Below, in pieces: positions 24,132 through 33,479 of a DNA stretch of 33,479 nt; the stretch's first letter is position 1, and each line of letters begins with the position of its first letter. A program made the position numbers and the translations under genes. The notes under the pieces were generated by a model, which saw nothing but the letters and a program-made list of their open reading frames with translations, was not told where the DNA came from and ran no database searches. Source of the DNA: Chlorobiota bacterium (GTDB lineage: Bacteria > Bacteroidota > Ignavibacteria > Kapaibacteriales > NICIL-2); assembly GCA_026416585.1 (NCBI GenBank), contig JAOAEV010000057.1:1-33479 (forward strand), read 5' to 3'.

Positions 24132-27100
24132 TCAGTGCAGAACGACAACCATTCCGGATGCTCGAACGACTCCCGCAGAGACGATAACACGATAGACACC
24201 GGTCGGAAGTTCGGCAGTCGAAATCTCCAGTGTATGAACGCCTGGAGCCAGCGTACCGAAGTCACGAGCGTATATACTCCGATTCCCGCTGATCGAGAGA
24301 AATTCAACCGTCGGGCTGGTGTATTCTTCGAGTGCGATGCTAAGCCGAACACGATTGTCGGCAGGATTCGGCTCGACGATCAAAAAGCCACCGGGTGTTC
24401 CGGGTCGTGCGATCGTCACGCCACACTTCCCACCAGCGAGAGTCGGCGTTGTACTACCAAGTAGCTGTACATCCAGAAACAGAAGCGAATCTGTTTGCAC
24501 CGGGGCGGTTGGTTCGATAACTAAAACGTCGCTAATTGTATCGGGGACAGCTATGCGGAATCGCAACAATGCGAATGTATCTCCTCGCATTGTGGGTACA
24601 CGGTGGATTCCGGCGTGCAGTGTTGCCGGAAAGCCAAACGTATCTCGGAGCACTCCATTGGGTAGTCGAGACTCGATACCAAGATACTTGAGCATGGTCG
24701 GATTCCACTGCACGCGAAAGCCAAATGAAAATGCTTCGAGCCAATACGTCGTTCCGTGGTAGGAAGCTGCTACATCGCGGTCCAGCAGTAGTGGGATTGT
24801 GATGGTATCGCCAAGCGTTCCACCACGGGCAGAAGGATTTGCTGGATTGCTTGGGTCGGTGGTGATCCGAAGGGGGAACGGCGGTGCATATCCTTTACCG
24901 AGTATTCGTAGTGTGTCGGCGCACCGACAGGGATTAGTGCTGACAATTACTGATAATGTATCAACATGTGAAAAATCACGCGGGCAGTATTCGATTGTGA
25001 CAATGGTTTCTTCGCCAGGCAATCGTGGTACACTCCGATCCGGCACAAAAGCAATTGCGCGCATTGTCGGTGGTAGGTTCAGAAGCGAGTCAATCGTCAG
25101 GGGTACATCCCCAGTGTTACGTATGACAATCTGGCGTTGGTCGCAGTCGAGGACACGAACACTGTCGAACGAAACCACACCCTGTGATGGAGGACTCATA
25201 AGGGTTATTGTGGCAGCTTCGATGATGACAAGCGCACGATCACCACGTGTGGTGCTGAGGTCATATCGCAAAATTTCGGTTGTGTTGAAATCGAATTCAC
25301 CTATTTCGATTGTCGCGGTATCGCGTTGCCGACGGAGAGGAATAAAATGTGCAATCAACATGCGCCCCAGGGAATCAACGTCAAGCAATTTCTCGAGCCG
25401 AGCGACGGCGCCAGCGCTGTCGTAGGTGAGCGTTTGTAGTGTCGCATTGTATCCGGGAGTTACGCCGATCAATTTCAGCTTTGTTGTGTCGTATGTGAAC
25501 CGGCAGGCAAAATCAATCAAGCTGCGTTGAGCTGAGGTCTTAGGAAGTGCGCGCGATGCATACACTGGGACGTGAAGTGTATCGCACGAGATAACGCGAA
25601 ACGTATCGAGTGCAACACCGCTGGAATCGAACTGAAGATACATTGCATACGGGAAACCCGCTGCACCAATGCCTACCAAAAAAATGGTCGTGTCCAGATC
25701 AATGCATGGTTTGCTGTAGTAAATGCCAACGCGTGCCCGATACGTTCGCGGTGCACGTGGGCGAAAGTCGAAGCGAATGTTCAGTGATGCTGATGTACCT
25801 GGAATCAGGCGATATGGGAGTGTTACTGGGCGATTGCGTTCGTCGGTCAGTGTGTATCGAAATACCCGCTCATCTGGAATAAACGTGATGGAATCTATCT
25901 GTACAGTGTCTTGAAATGGATTCCACGTTAGCGAAGGAATTGTCAGACGCGATACGGGTGGTGAATTGGGATTTACCGCAGCATCAACATCAACCAGCGT
26001 GATCGGGAATGAAAATTGCGTCGGCGATGGGCGAAACGTCAATGCTCGTCGCCCAATAAGGTACACGTCGTAGCGATCATTCCACCCCACACCGTGTGCG
26101 ACGATACGCAGACGTGCGCTGGCGACGACCTGCGATGTATCGGCAGCGGTTCGCGGACAAAAGACAATGCGCAGTGTATCGGTGGTCTGGGGCGGTATTG
26201 TGTAGGGAAGGTTGCGACTATTCTGCTCGTAGTACGTCGAGGTGAATGTAAAGAGTTGTGGTGTGGCATTAGGTATGCCGATGGAGTCTATCACGAGCGA
26301 ATCGATCGTCATTGGATGCACAACAGAGTTATTCGCAAGCGGTATCTCTCGAACAATGCATTCACAGGGTCGCACATAGCTAAAATTCTGAATGCTGATT
26401 GGTGCATCAAGACGGTAAATAATTGCCCGTCCGCGAAGTTCTCCGTTGCTTCTGATTGCCACGCACGGCGAATCGCTTTCTACCGTGATAGGTGCATTGA
26501 ACGTACCGACAGCCGCCGGCGCAAATCGCACAATGACCATCAGTGAGTCGCGCTGGCTAAGCACCACTGGTAGCGGAGGTGATATGCTTTGAATCGTAAA
26601 TCCGATGGGAACATTGACACGGTCGATCCGAACCGGCACAGGCGAAATGTTCTCGATTGCCACCAGATTATCGCGTACCTCTCCGACTTCGATTGTTCCG
26701 TAATCTGTTGTCGGTGTGACGTAGAGTTTTGGTGTAATGGAGTTCGCACGTACTTGTACCATCCAATCTTCCCCAGACGCCGAGCGGTATCGGATGAAGC
26801 CAACAACAGCGATATCGTTGCCGCGACTGGATGGGACAAAACGAATTGCAATTCGTACACGCCCACCTGGAGAAATCCGAAGCGAGGGTGGTAGTTGAAT
26901 GCGTGCCCCAGTTATTGTGTCGATGGTAAAGAGCGTTCCTGATGGATCGTCGAGTCGCAAGTTGGTCAGTTGTTGTTCGATGCTCGACTCGTTGATGATT
27001 TCGATAATTGCCGAACTCGAATCGCACGAGAGTACTCGCTCAACCTGTAATACGGGTGGCTCATAGCGAAACTTTTCGATAATCCCGCGTCCACGAATAG

Positions 27101-29225
27101 GGATGCAACCACTCATGTAACACCGCTGTTCAAATAAGCATAAAGTGTCGGTGTAGTCAACAGCATTAGTAGGGCGAAAAGCTAAGATGTTTGTCAGTGT
27201 GCGAGTCTGGAGTGGGGCTACTTGTACATTCCGTTGGAGTAGAACGAATTCTTCTCCACGTTTGAGGTAGAGCGAGACTGTCAATACATCGGTGCTGCTA
27301 TTGTTGCGCAGCACGACATCGCGCCGTGCTTCTTGCCCGACGATAACATTCCCAAAGTCTATTGCCGTTGCTGCAAACTCGACGTCTTTGTCGAGACCTC
27401 GCCCCGTCAATGGTATAACGATGACAAACTGGCATGGCTCACCAGGTAGTCGTGCATAAAACACAACCGAATCGCGAACCACCCCCGGCTGAAGCGGGCG
27501 GAAACGGAAATACTTTTCAAACTCCCCCGTTTGGTTCGATGGCGGCAGTGTGTACGGAAAGCGTGGCATGCGTACCGCGACCAAAACACGAGGATAGACA
27601 ACGCTATCAATGATGAGATTTCGTCCTGTCATGTTGTACCAGTTCCACGCCTGCGGGGAGGATAAATCGCCAGGACATGTACCAGGAAACTGAAAAGAAG
27701 TGATCGGGGTGCTGCCATTGGGTCGTCGAATTGCGAATACTTGCTGGGTCTGTCCCGATAGTGGAATAATTCCATTCCCCGGGCACCGATCAGTCGAGAG
27801 AATAAAAAGCGTGTCGAGAAACAGCAGTGTTGTATCCTGTGCTGAGAAACGCACAACGATGTCGGCACACTCACCCGGTTGGAGTACAAGTGGAAATGTG
27901 CGTCCGCCAGCAGGAAAAGCTCTGAAGACCGATGTAAGCCGTGTCAACGCGCCAGTGATAGTCACAGCTCTGGCAGTGCCGAGCAATGCACTTTCATTAC
28001 AGATACGGATGGTTGTATCAAGGTACGCACGACTTGGACATCGCGCAAACAGAGTGTCGAAGGCAATGCGTGCCGGTGTGTATGCAAGCTCGGTGCGACG
28101 AGTCAATTGGAATCGGATAGTGTCGCTGTACGAACAGCGATTGCCACCAACAATTCGGACGAATGCTTGAATTGTACCGGTTAGATACCCGTTGTAGCTC
28201 ACAGTGGCGGTCATCGGCACACCACCGGGTGGCAGCATGATGGTGTTGGGCACGACTCGGAAAAACGAGCGATCACGCCCGCCAATGGATAGGGAAACTG
28301 TGCTACCACACTCAGTGGTATCTGCAAGAGTCAGTGTCCACGTACGTGACGAGTCGCAATCGAGTTGCTCGTTGATCGCTTGCGGAGCCATTGTGACTGA
28401 GCGTGGTATTGTGCGTGCTGGGGATGGTGGACGACATGTTGCACCGCTGAACAGTCGTCCGTTGTTGCCGTTCCCCGAGGCATCACACAGTGGGGTGAGG
28501 AAATCATTTTCTTGCTCGTTGCAACGGAAATAGAGAACCAGACCTGGCTCATTTCCTTCCAATGACCGAAAACGATTGCATGCAATTTCCTGGCGCTGGA
28601 GCGTGCGAGTCCAGATGCGGATTTCGTCGAGTTGCCCAATGAAGGCACGGTTGCTCGGTGAGTCGAAGAAACCATTGATGCTGCCGATTTTCAGTGCAGA
28701 GGAGGGATTCCTCGGTTGCCGTACCTGCGTCGCAGGGTACTGCTGATTGTATGCTGAATCTTGCAAGACACCATTGATGTACAGCCGGACGGTGCCGGCA
28801 TCGAACGTTGCAGCAATATGTGTCCAGCGCCCGTAATAAGCGACAAATGGCGCACGTGCAATCGTGTTGTCGAGCGCTCCGCGATCGAGCGGACCGTTTA
28901 CTTCGAACGTCAGCTCGTCGCTCGGCGAAATGTAAAGAACCCATACGTCATTATCGTCGGTGTATGGACCCCAGATGCCAGCGATCAACACACGTCCACC
29001 ACTTTGACGAGAGGCATTGATCCACATTTCCACAGTCATTTGTGCAGAGATGCCTCTTAGCGATGGAGATGCAGCGACATTGACGTAGTGGTGATTTTGA
29101 CCAGTAGCGACCGAGGCTGTATATGCCCGACCAATACAGGCTTTGTTCCCATCACACGCTCCGATAGCCGGAGCAATACTGGTACAGAAGCACGACATTG
29201 CAAATACGACAAGTAGCAACGCCAT
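24132..29225 (-). CDS. Giant secreted LamG/ASH-repeat protein with type IX secretion sorting domain
   Basis: A 1,697-residue exported protein. A signal peptide (1-23) leads to a LamG/concanavalin-like domain (about 45-262) with AQMTVEMWINA, GRWTHIAATFDAGTVRLYINGV split over the usual strands, and IGQLDEIRIWTRTL. From about 280 to 1300 come Ig-like ASH/choice-of-anchor-D repeats recognisable by recurrent VxxCDS, IxNxS and IxIRFxP motifs. Two cohesin-like segments follow, with DFACRFTYDTTKLKLIGV and FGFRVQWNPTMLKYLGI. The last ~85 residues (VEPNPADNRVRLSI through PTGVYRVIVSAG) form a type A T9SS sorting domain, predicting passage through the outer membrane and surface attachment. Ligand and role are unknown; adhesion or matrix structure is plausible. 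It diverges from the phosphatase gene. Confidence 0.88.
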   Translation of the reverse strand: MALLLVVFAMSCFCTSIAPAIGACDGNKACIGRAYTASVATGQNHHYVNVAASPSLRGISAQMTVEMWINASRQSGGRVLIAGIWGPYTDDNDVWVLYISPSDELTFEVNGPLDRGALDNTIARAPFVAYYGRWTHIAATFDAGTVRLYINGVLQDSAYNQQYPATQVRQPRNPSSALKIGSINGFFDSPSNRAFIGQLDEIRIWTRTLQRQEIACNRFRSLEGNEPGLVLYFRCNEQENDFLTPLCDASGNGNNGRLFSGATCRPPSPARTIPRSVTMAPQAINEQLDCDSSRTWTLTLADTTECGSTVSLSIGGRDRSFFRVVPNTIMLPPGGVPMTATVSYNGYLTGTIQAFVRIVGGNRCSYSDTIRFQLTRRTELAYTPARIAFDTLFARCPSRAYLDTTIRICNESALLGTARAVTITGALTRLTSVFRAFPAGGRTFPLVLQPGECADIVVRFSAQDTTLLFLDTLFILSTDRCPGNGIIPLSGQTQQVFAIRRPNGSTPITSFQFPGTCPGDLSSPQAWNWYNMTGRNLIIDSVVYPRVLVAVRMPRFPYTLPPSNQTGEFEKYFRFRPLQPGVVRDSVVFYARLPGEPCQFVIVIPLTGRGLDKDVEFAATAIDFGNVIVGQEARRDVVLRNNSSTDVLTVSLYLKRGEEFVLLQRNVQVAPLQTRTLTNILAFRPTNAVDYTDTLCLFEQRCYMSGCIPIRGRGIIEKFRYEPPVLQVERVLSCDSSSAIIEIINESSIEQQLTNLRLDDPSGTLFTIDTITGARIQLPPSLRISPGGRVRIAIRFVPSSRGNDIAVVGFIRYRSASGEDWMVQVRANSITPKLYVTPTTDYGTIEVGEVRDNLVAIENISPVPVRIDRVNVPIGFTIQSISPPLPVVLSQRDSLMVIVRFAPAAVGTFNAPITVESDSPCVAIRSNGELRGRAIIYRLDAPISIQNFSYVRPCECIVREIPLANNSVVHPMTIDSLVIDSIGIPNATPQLFTFTSTYYEQNSRNLPYTIPPQTTDTLRIVFCPRTAADTSQVVASARLRIVAHGVGWNDRYDVYLIGRRALTFRPSPTQFSFPITLVDVDAAVNPNSPPVSRLTIPSLTWNPFQDTVQIDSITFIPDERVFRYTLTDERNRPVTLPYRLIPGTSASLNIRFDFRPRAPRTYRARVGIYYSKPCIDLDTTIFLVGIGAAGFPYAMYLQFDSSGVALDTFRVISCDTLHVPVYASRALPKTSAQRSLIDFACRFTYDTTKLKLIGVTPGYNATLQTLTYDSAGAVARLEKLLDVDSLGRMLIAHFIPLRRQRDTATIEIGEFDFNTTEILRYDLSTTRGDRALVIIEAATITLMSPPSQGVVSFDSVRVLDCDQRQIVIRNTGDVPLTIDSLLNLPPTMRAIAFVPDRSVPRLPGEETIVTIEYCPRDFSHVDTLSVIVSTNPCRCADTLRILGKGYAPPFPLRITTDPSNPANPSARGGTLGDTITIPLLLDRDVAASYHGTTYWLEAFSFGFRVQWNPTMLKYLGIESRLPNGVLRDTFGFPATLHAGIHRVPTMRGDTFALLRFRIAVPDTISDVLVIEPTAPVQTDSLLFLDVQLLGSTTPTLAGGKCGVTIARPGTPGGFLIVEPNPADNRVRLSIALEEYTSPTVEFLSISGNRSIYARDFGTLAPGVHTLEISTAELPTGVYRVIVSAGVVRASGMVVVLH

Positions 29226-29361
29226 ATTGCAGCAAAAGCATTATGATACGAGATGTCTATGCAAAAAGTGGACCGTGCATTTGCCAAAACTCGGCTTGGT
29301 GGCAATAATACGTTCGATATTCCATCGTAACAAGATGTGGATAGCTTATCGTAGGCTTGAT

Positions 29362-30404
<1,043 letters not shown>

Positions 30405-30440
30405 AGTGATGGCGCAAAAATACTGTGGTTGCTGGCGTGC

Positions 30441-31976
30441 CTAATGTCGAAAGTGACGCATACCGGTGAAGATCATCGCCATATTCCGCTCGTTTGCTGC
30501 GGAAATGACTTCCTCGTCACGTATTGAGCCTCCCGGTTGAATAATTGCAGTTGCACCTGCTTGGGCGCATTGAACGACGCCGTCAGCAAATGGGAAGAAC
30601 GCATCGCTGGCGACTGCTGAGCCATGAAGGTTGATACCGAACTGTTGCGCTTTCCACGCTGCAATGCGAGCACTGTCAACGCGCGACGGCTGACCAGCAC
30701 CAATAGCGAGCGTACGATCTGGTGCAGCGTAAACAATTGCATTTGATTTGACGTGCTTGGCTACTTTCCACGCGAACATCATTGCTCGCAGTTCATGGTC
30801 TGTTGGCTCGCGTTCAGTTACCACACGCAATTCGCCGGGATGATACAACTCTGTGTCAGACTTTTGAAGCAGAATTCCACCGAGAAGCGAACGCAGCGAC
30901 GGCGTTGCGATGAGATCGGCAAGTGCAGGTGGATTGTAGCGGACCAATCGCCGGTCGCGTTTTTTTGACAGTATCGCATACGCGGCATCATCGAAGTCCG
31001 GGGCGACGATGATTTCCGTAAACAGTGGATGAATCTGTGCTGCGGCAGCTTCATCGAATGCGACATTCGCCACAACAATACCACCGAATGGCGAAACAGT
31101 ATCCGTGGCGTATGCTTTTTCCCATGCCTCGAGAAGAGTAGGTCCAGAGCCAACACCGCAGGGGTTCGTGTGCTTGACGATTGCAACAGTTGGCTCAGCA
31201 AATTCGCTGATTAGATGAAGCGCCGCGTCCAGATCGAGTAAGTTGTTATAGGAAAGCTCTTTGCCATGAAGTTGTTGAATGTACTGTTGCACTGAACCGA
31301 AGAGCACCGCACGCTGATGTGGGTTTTCACCATACCGAAGTTCAGTGCTATGCGCAGCTGCTACCGTCAACAATCGCCGATCAAATGGCGATGGCTCAAA
31401 GTAGTCTGCGATGTGTGCATCGTACCAGGCGGTGTATTCAAATGCGCGAGCGGCTAATTGCCGGCGCAGCGAATATGGCACATCGCCGCTTGCACGGAGA
31501 TATTCCACGACACGTGTGCAGTCGTCTGGTGAGACAATTGGGACGACCCACTTGTGATTTTTCGATGCAGCCCGCAGCAATGTTGGACCGCCGATATCAA
31601 TCATCTCGATCAGTTCGTTGTCGTCGCTGGTTCGGCTGAGCGCGTCCGTGAATGGATACAGGCTAACGTACACAAGGTCGATTGGTGTGATGCCGTACTG
31701 ACGAAGTTGCTCCAGATGCTGTGGATCATCCCGACGTGCCAGGATTGCTGCGTGAATAAATGGATGCAGTGTTTTCACTCGTCCGTCGAGCAGCTCTGGC
31801 GTACTGGTGAGTTGCTCGATGCGGGTAACAGCGATACCATTGGACTGCAGCGTAGTCGCAGTGCCTCCAGTGGCAATGATTTCGACGTCAAGTTCAGCAA
31901 GTGCGCGTGCAAAATCTACAAGCCCAGTTTTATCCCATGCGCTGAGCAGAGCGCGTCGAATTGCTGGTATGTGCAT
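30441..31976 (-). CDS. purH: Bifunctional AICAR transformylase/IMP cyclohydrolase
   Basis: PurH carries out the last two steps of de novo IMP synthesis: formylation of AICAR with 10-formyl-tetrahydrofolate, then ring closure. The 511-residue protein begins with the cyclohydrolase (MGS-like) domain: RALLSAWDKTGLVDFA, IATGGTA and TPELLDGRVKTLHP (about 59-72). The transformylase domain has LRYGENPHQRA, IVKHTNPCGVG (Lys-His of the active site, about 265) and DTVSPFGGIVV, and ends with RDEEVISAANERNMAMIFTG. Length and motifs are normal. ATG 31976 lies 39 nt after glnN, and a promoter-like TAATTTCG lies 27 nt upstream. Confidence 0.97.
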   Translation of the reverse strand: MHIPAIRRALLSAWDKTGLVDFARALAELDVEIIATGGTATTLQSNGIAVTRIEQLTSTPELLDGRVKTLHPFIHAAILARRDDPQHLEQLRQYGITPIDLVYVSLYPFTDALSRTSDDNELIEMIDIGGPTLLRAASKNHKWVVPIVSPDDCTRVVEYLRASGDVPYSLRRQLAARAFEYTAWYDAHIADYFEPSPFDRRLLTVAAAHSTELRYGENPHQRAVLFGSVQQYIQQLHGKELSYNNLLDLDAALHLISEFAEPTVAIVKHTNPCGVGSGPTLLEAWEKAYATDTVSPFGGIVVANVAFDEAAAAQIHPLFTEIIVAPDFDDAAYAILSKKRDRRLVRYNPPALADLIATPSLRSLLGGILLQKSDTELYHPGELRVVTEREPTDHELRAMMFAWKVAKHVKSNAIVYAAPDRTLAIGAGQPSRVDSARIAAWKAQQFGINLHGSAVASDAFFPFADGVVQCAQAGATAIIQPGGSIRDEEVISAANERNMAMIFTGMRHFRH

Positions 31977-32002
31977 GTGCCTTATGGTGTGGTGTACGGT
32001 TG

Positions 32003-32010
32003 CGAAATTA
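32003..32010 (-). promoter_or_regulatory. Weak candidate -7 box (TAATTTCG) for purH
   Basis: On the minus strand TAATTTCG differs from TAnnTTTG by one base and lies 27 nt before the purH start, close to the spacing of the exact lolD and queF boxes. It may give purH its own promoter, separate from glnN. Confidence 0.3.
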
Positions 32011-32015
32011 CCGGT

Positions 32016-33479
32016 TCACTTGAGCCAAAGCAGTTGTTGGTAACTCGGCAGTTGCCAAAGGTGGTCGGGAACAAGACGTTCGAGTTGGTCGGCTACCTGC
32101 CGCACAAGTTGCATCGCTGGCAGAACATTCCGTGCCATATGGTATGCTTTCTCCCGTGCAGTCTCGCCGCCAAGTTCACTATTCTGTTGCCGCAACTCCG
32201 TTGTTGCATCACCGAATTGGTCAATCAGTGCGATAACTTCACGGTCGAGTATGGTGGCGGTGCGGAGTGAACTCAGCTTTTGCAACGATTCAACGTATGC
32301 AAGTGCAGCAGGCAGTAGCTGGGTTAGTGCGATACGCTCGGTTGTTTCAGCTTCGATGTTGATGGTCTTGAAGTATTGCGTGTAGCCGATCTCCAGCCTT
32401 GAGAGCACTTCGCGCTGATTGAGGATACCCAAACGTGAAAAAAGTTCAATATTCTTTGCCGTAGCAACATGTTCGAGTGCATCGAGCGTGCTCCGGAGGT
32501 CCAGAAGACCGCGGCGAGCAGCTTCGGCATGCCACTGGGGGGAGTACCCATCGTCATTGAAGATGATCGCACGGTGCTCATTGATTGTACGCGCAATGAC
32601 CCGCTCGAGAGCTTTCGGCAGTGGATCACCACTCGCTATGTTGCTTTCGAGCTCAGCGGTCAGTTGTTCGATTGCGTCTGCCGCAATAGCGTTGAGTATC
32701 GTTGCTGGCAACGAGACGCTCTGCGATGCACCGACAGCACGGAATTCGAACTTGGTTCCGGTAAATGCAAACGGTGATGTACGATTTCGGTCGCTTGTAT
32801 GGCGTGGCAGATTGGGAAGAACAGCCGCTCCCAGTTGCAAAAGGCTTGTGCTCGAAACAGACCTGTCGCCGGGACCACCAGCAGCGATATCGTCGAACAT
32901 TGTTGTCAGTGCTTCACCTAAGTACATCGAGATAATCGCCGGCGGTGCTTCGTGAGCCCCCAAGCGATGATCGTTGGCGGCAGATGCAACACCATAGCGA
33001 AGCAAATCTTGATGCCGATGGACTGCTGCAATCATCGCCGCGCAGAAGAACAAAAACACCATATTTTGTTGCGGATCAGAACCGGGGTCAAGGAGGTTCA
33101 GTCCAGTGTCGGTTGCAATAGACCAGTTGAGATGTTTACCACTTCCGTTGACACCAGCGAATGGCTTTTCGTGAAGGAGACAGATCAATCCATACCGCCG
33201 TGCAGTTGAACGCAATACGTTCATTACCAGGTGCTGATGGTCAGCAGCGGCATTCGCATGTTCGAAAATCGGGGCGATCTCATACTGAGCAGGTGCAACT
33301 TCGTTGTGGCGTGTCTTGATTGGAACGCCGAGTCGATAGAGTGTGTGCTCAACCTCGGTCAAGTAGGACAGAACGCGGTCTGGAATCGTGCCGAAGTAGT
33401 GATCTTCTAATTCTTGCCCACGTGGTGGCTTGGTGCCAAAAAGCGTTCGCCCCGTCAGGTACAGGTCGGGACGGCGAAG
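32016..33479 (-). CDS. glnN: Type III glutamine synthetase, 5'-truncated
   Basis: GSIII makes glutamine from glutamate, ammonia and ATP in the cytoplasm. The visible 487 residues stay open to the window edge and begin within the conserved [11 protein letters not shown] and [13 protein letters not shown] region. Then follow [16 protein letters not shown], the glutamate/metal region [11 protein letters not shown], and [13 protein letters not shown], all characteristic of GSIII rather than the smaller GSI. The remaining ~300 residues include the GSIII-specific C-terminal extension ending LLWLK. Members are about 700 residues long, so roughly 200 N-terminal residues are outside the window. An apparent TTG start at 33362 is internal. 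It is followed by purH after 39 nt. Confidence 0.95.
   Translation of the reverse strand, partial: LRRPDLYLTGRTLFGTKPPRGQELEDHYFGTIPDRVLSYLTEVEHTLYRLGVPIKTRHNEVAPAQYEIAPIFEHANAAADHQHLVMNVLRSTARRYGLICLLHEKPFAGVNGSGKHLNWSIATDTGLNLLDPGSDPQQNMVFLFFCAAMIAAVHRHQDLLRYGVASAANDHRLGAHEAPPAIISMYLGEALTTMFDDIAAGGPGDRSVSSTSLLQLGAAVLPNLPRHTSDRNRTSPFAFTGTKFEFRAVGASQSVSLPATILNAIAADAIEQLTAELESNIASGDPLPKALERVIARTINEHRAIIFNDDGYSPQWHAEAARRGLLDLRSTLDALEHVATAKNIELFSRLGILNQREVLSRLEIGYTQYFKTINIEAETTERIALTQLLPAALAYVESLQKLSSLRTATILDREVIALIDQFGDATTELRQQNSELGGETAREKAYHMARNVLPAMQLVRQVADQLERLVPDHLWQLPSYQQLLWLK

Noticed and set aside
29143-29361. Longer N-terminus for the acid phosphatase
   Set aside because: It would bury the lipobox signal peptide and overlap the divergent giant gene; ATG 29362 gives a standard lipoprotein start.
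33362-33364. TTG at 33362 as the start of glutamine synthetase
   Set aside because: The frame stays open upstream to the window edge and continues to encode conserved GSIII sequence, so this codon is internal.

Overview
The window looks like one contig from a Gram-negative bacterium of the Bacteroidota/Chlorobiota side of the FCB group. The reasons are lipid A and lipoprotein genes (lpxK, a lolD-like ATPase), a 1,697-residue secreted protein with a type IX secretion sorting domain, a type III glutamine synthetase, and several matches to the Bacteroidota-type -7 promoter box TAnnTTTG in intergenic DNA. A Kapabacteria- or Ignavibacteria-like lineage fits best, but that is inference from gene content. 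The first 19 bases are the Tn5/Nextera mosaic-end adapter and not genomic, so the first gene (lpxK) is cut. The last gene (glnN) runs off the right edge.

Layout: (1) 20-2410 (+): lpxK, a class I glutamine-amidotransferase-like hydrolase and a Yip1-like membrane protein, translationally coupled. (2) rsmB-like rRNA methyltransferase (-), divergent from a long plus-strand run, 3840-11079: lolD-like ATPase, small membrane protein, hslV, hslU, VWA protein, double-ABC peptide-transporter-type ATPase, mlaF-like ATPase, PduO-type cobalamin adenosyltransferase. Most of these overlap or nearly touch. (3) 11073-15141 (-): queF, queD, gltX, a small lipoprotein and a sigma-54-dependent response regulator. 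(4) 15310-22519 (+): rpsF, rplI (rpsR missing between them), a pair of exported TldD/TldE-like proteins, UDP-glucose dehydrogenase, a lone receiver domain and an MDR-family oxidoreductase. (5) 22622-24130 (+): an aldo-keto reductase with a large helical insertion, meeting tail to tail the giant T9SS-targeted protein (24132-29225, -). (6) A lipoprotein purple acid phosphatase (+) whose 3' end runs into an antisense tRNA-Lys(CUU), then purH and glnN (-).

The content is mostly core: lipid A and envelope transport, HslUV proteolysis, queuosine synthesis linked to GluRS, ribosomal proteins, purine and nitrogen metabolism. The less ordinary parts are the exported TldD/TldE pair with one inactivated subunit, the LamG/ASH/cohesin-like giant surface protein, the permease-less ABC ATPases and the phosphatase-tRNA overlap. 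The genome is very compact: four convergent pairs overlap or lie 1 nt apart, and no gene-free stretch exceeds about 170 nt. I saw no phage, insertion sequence, CRISPR array or rRNA.
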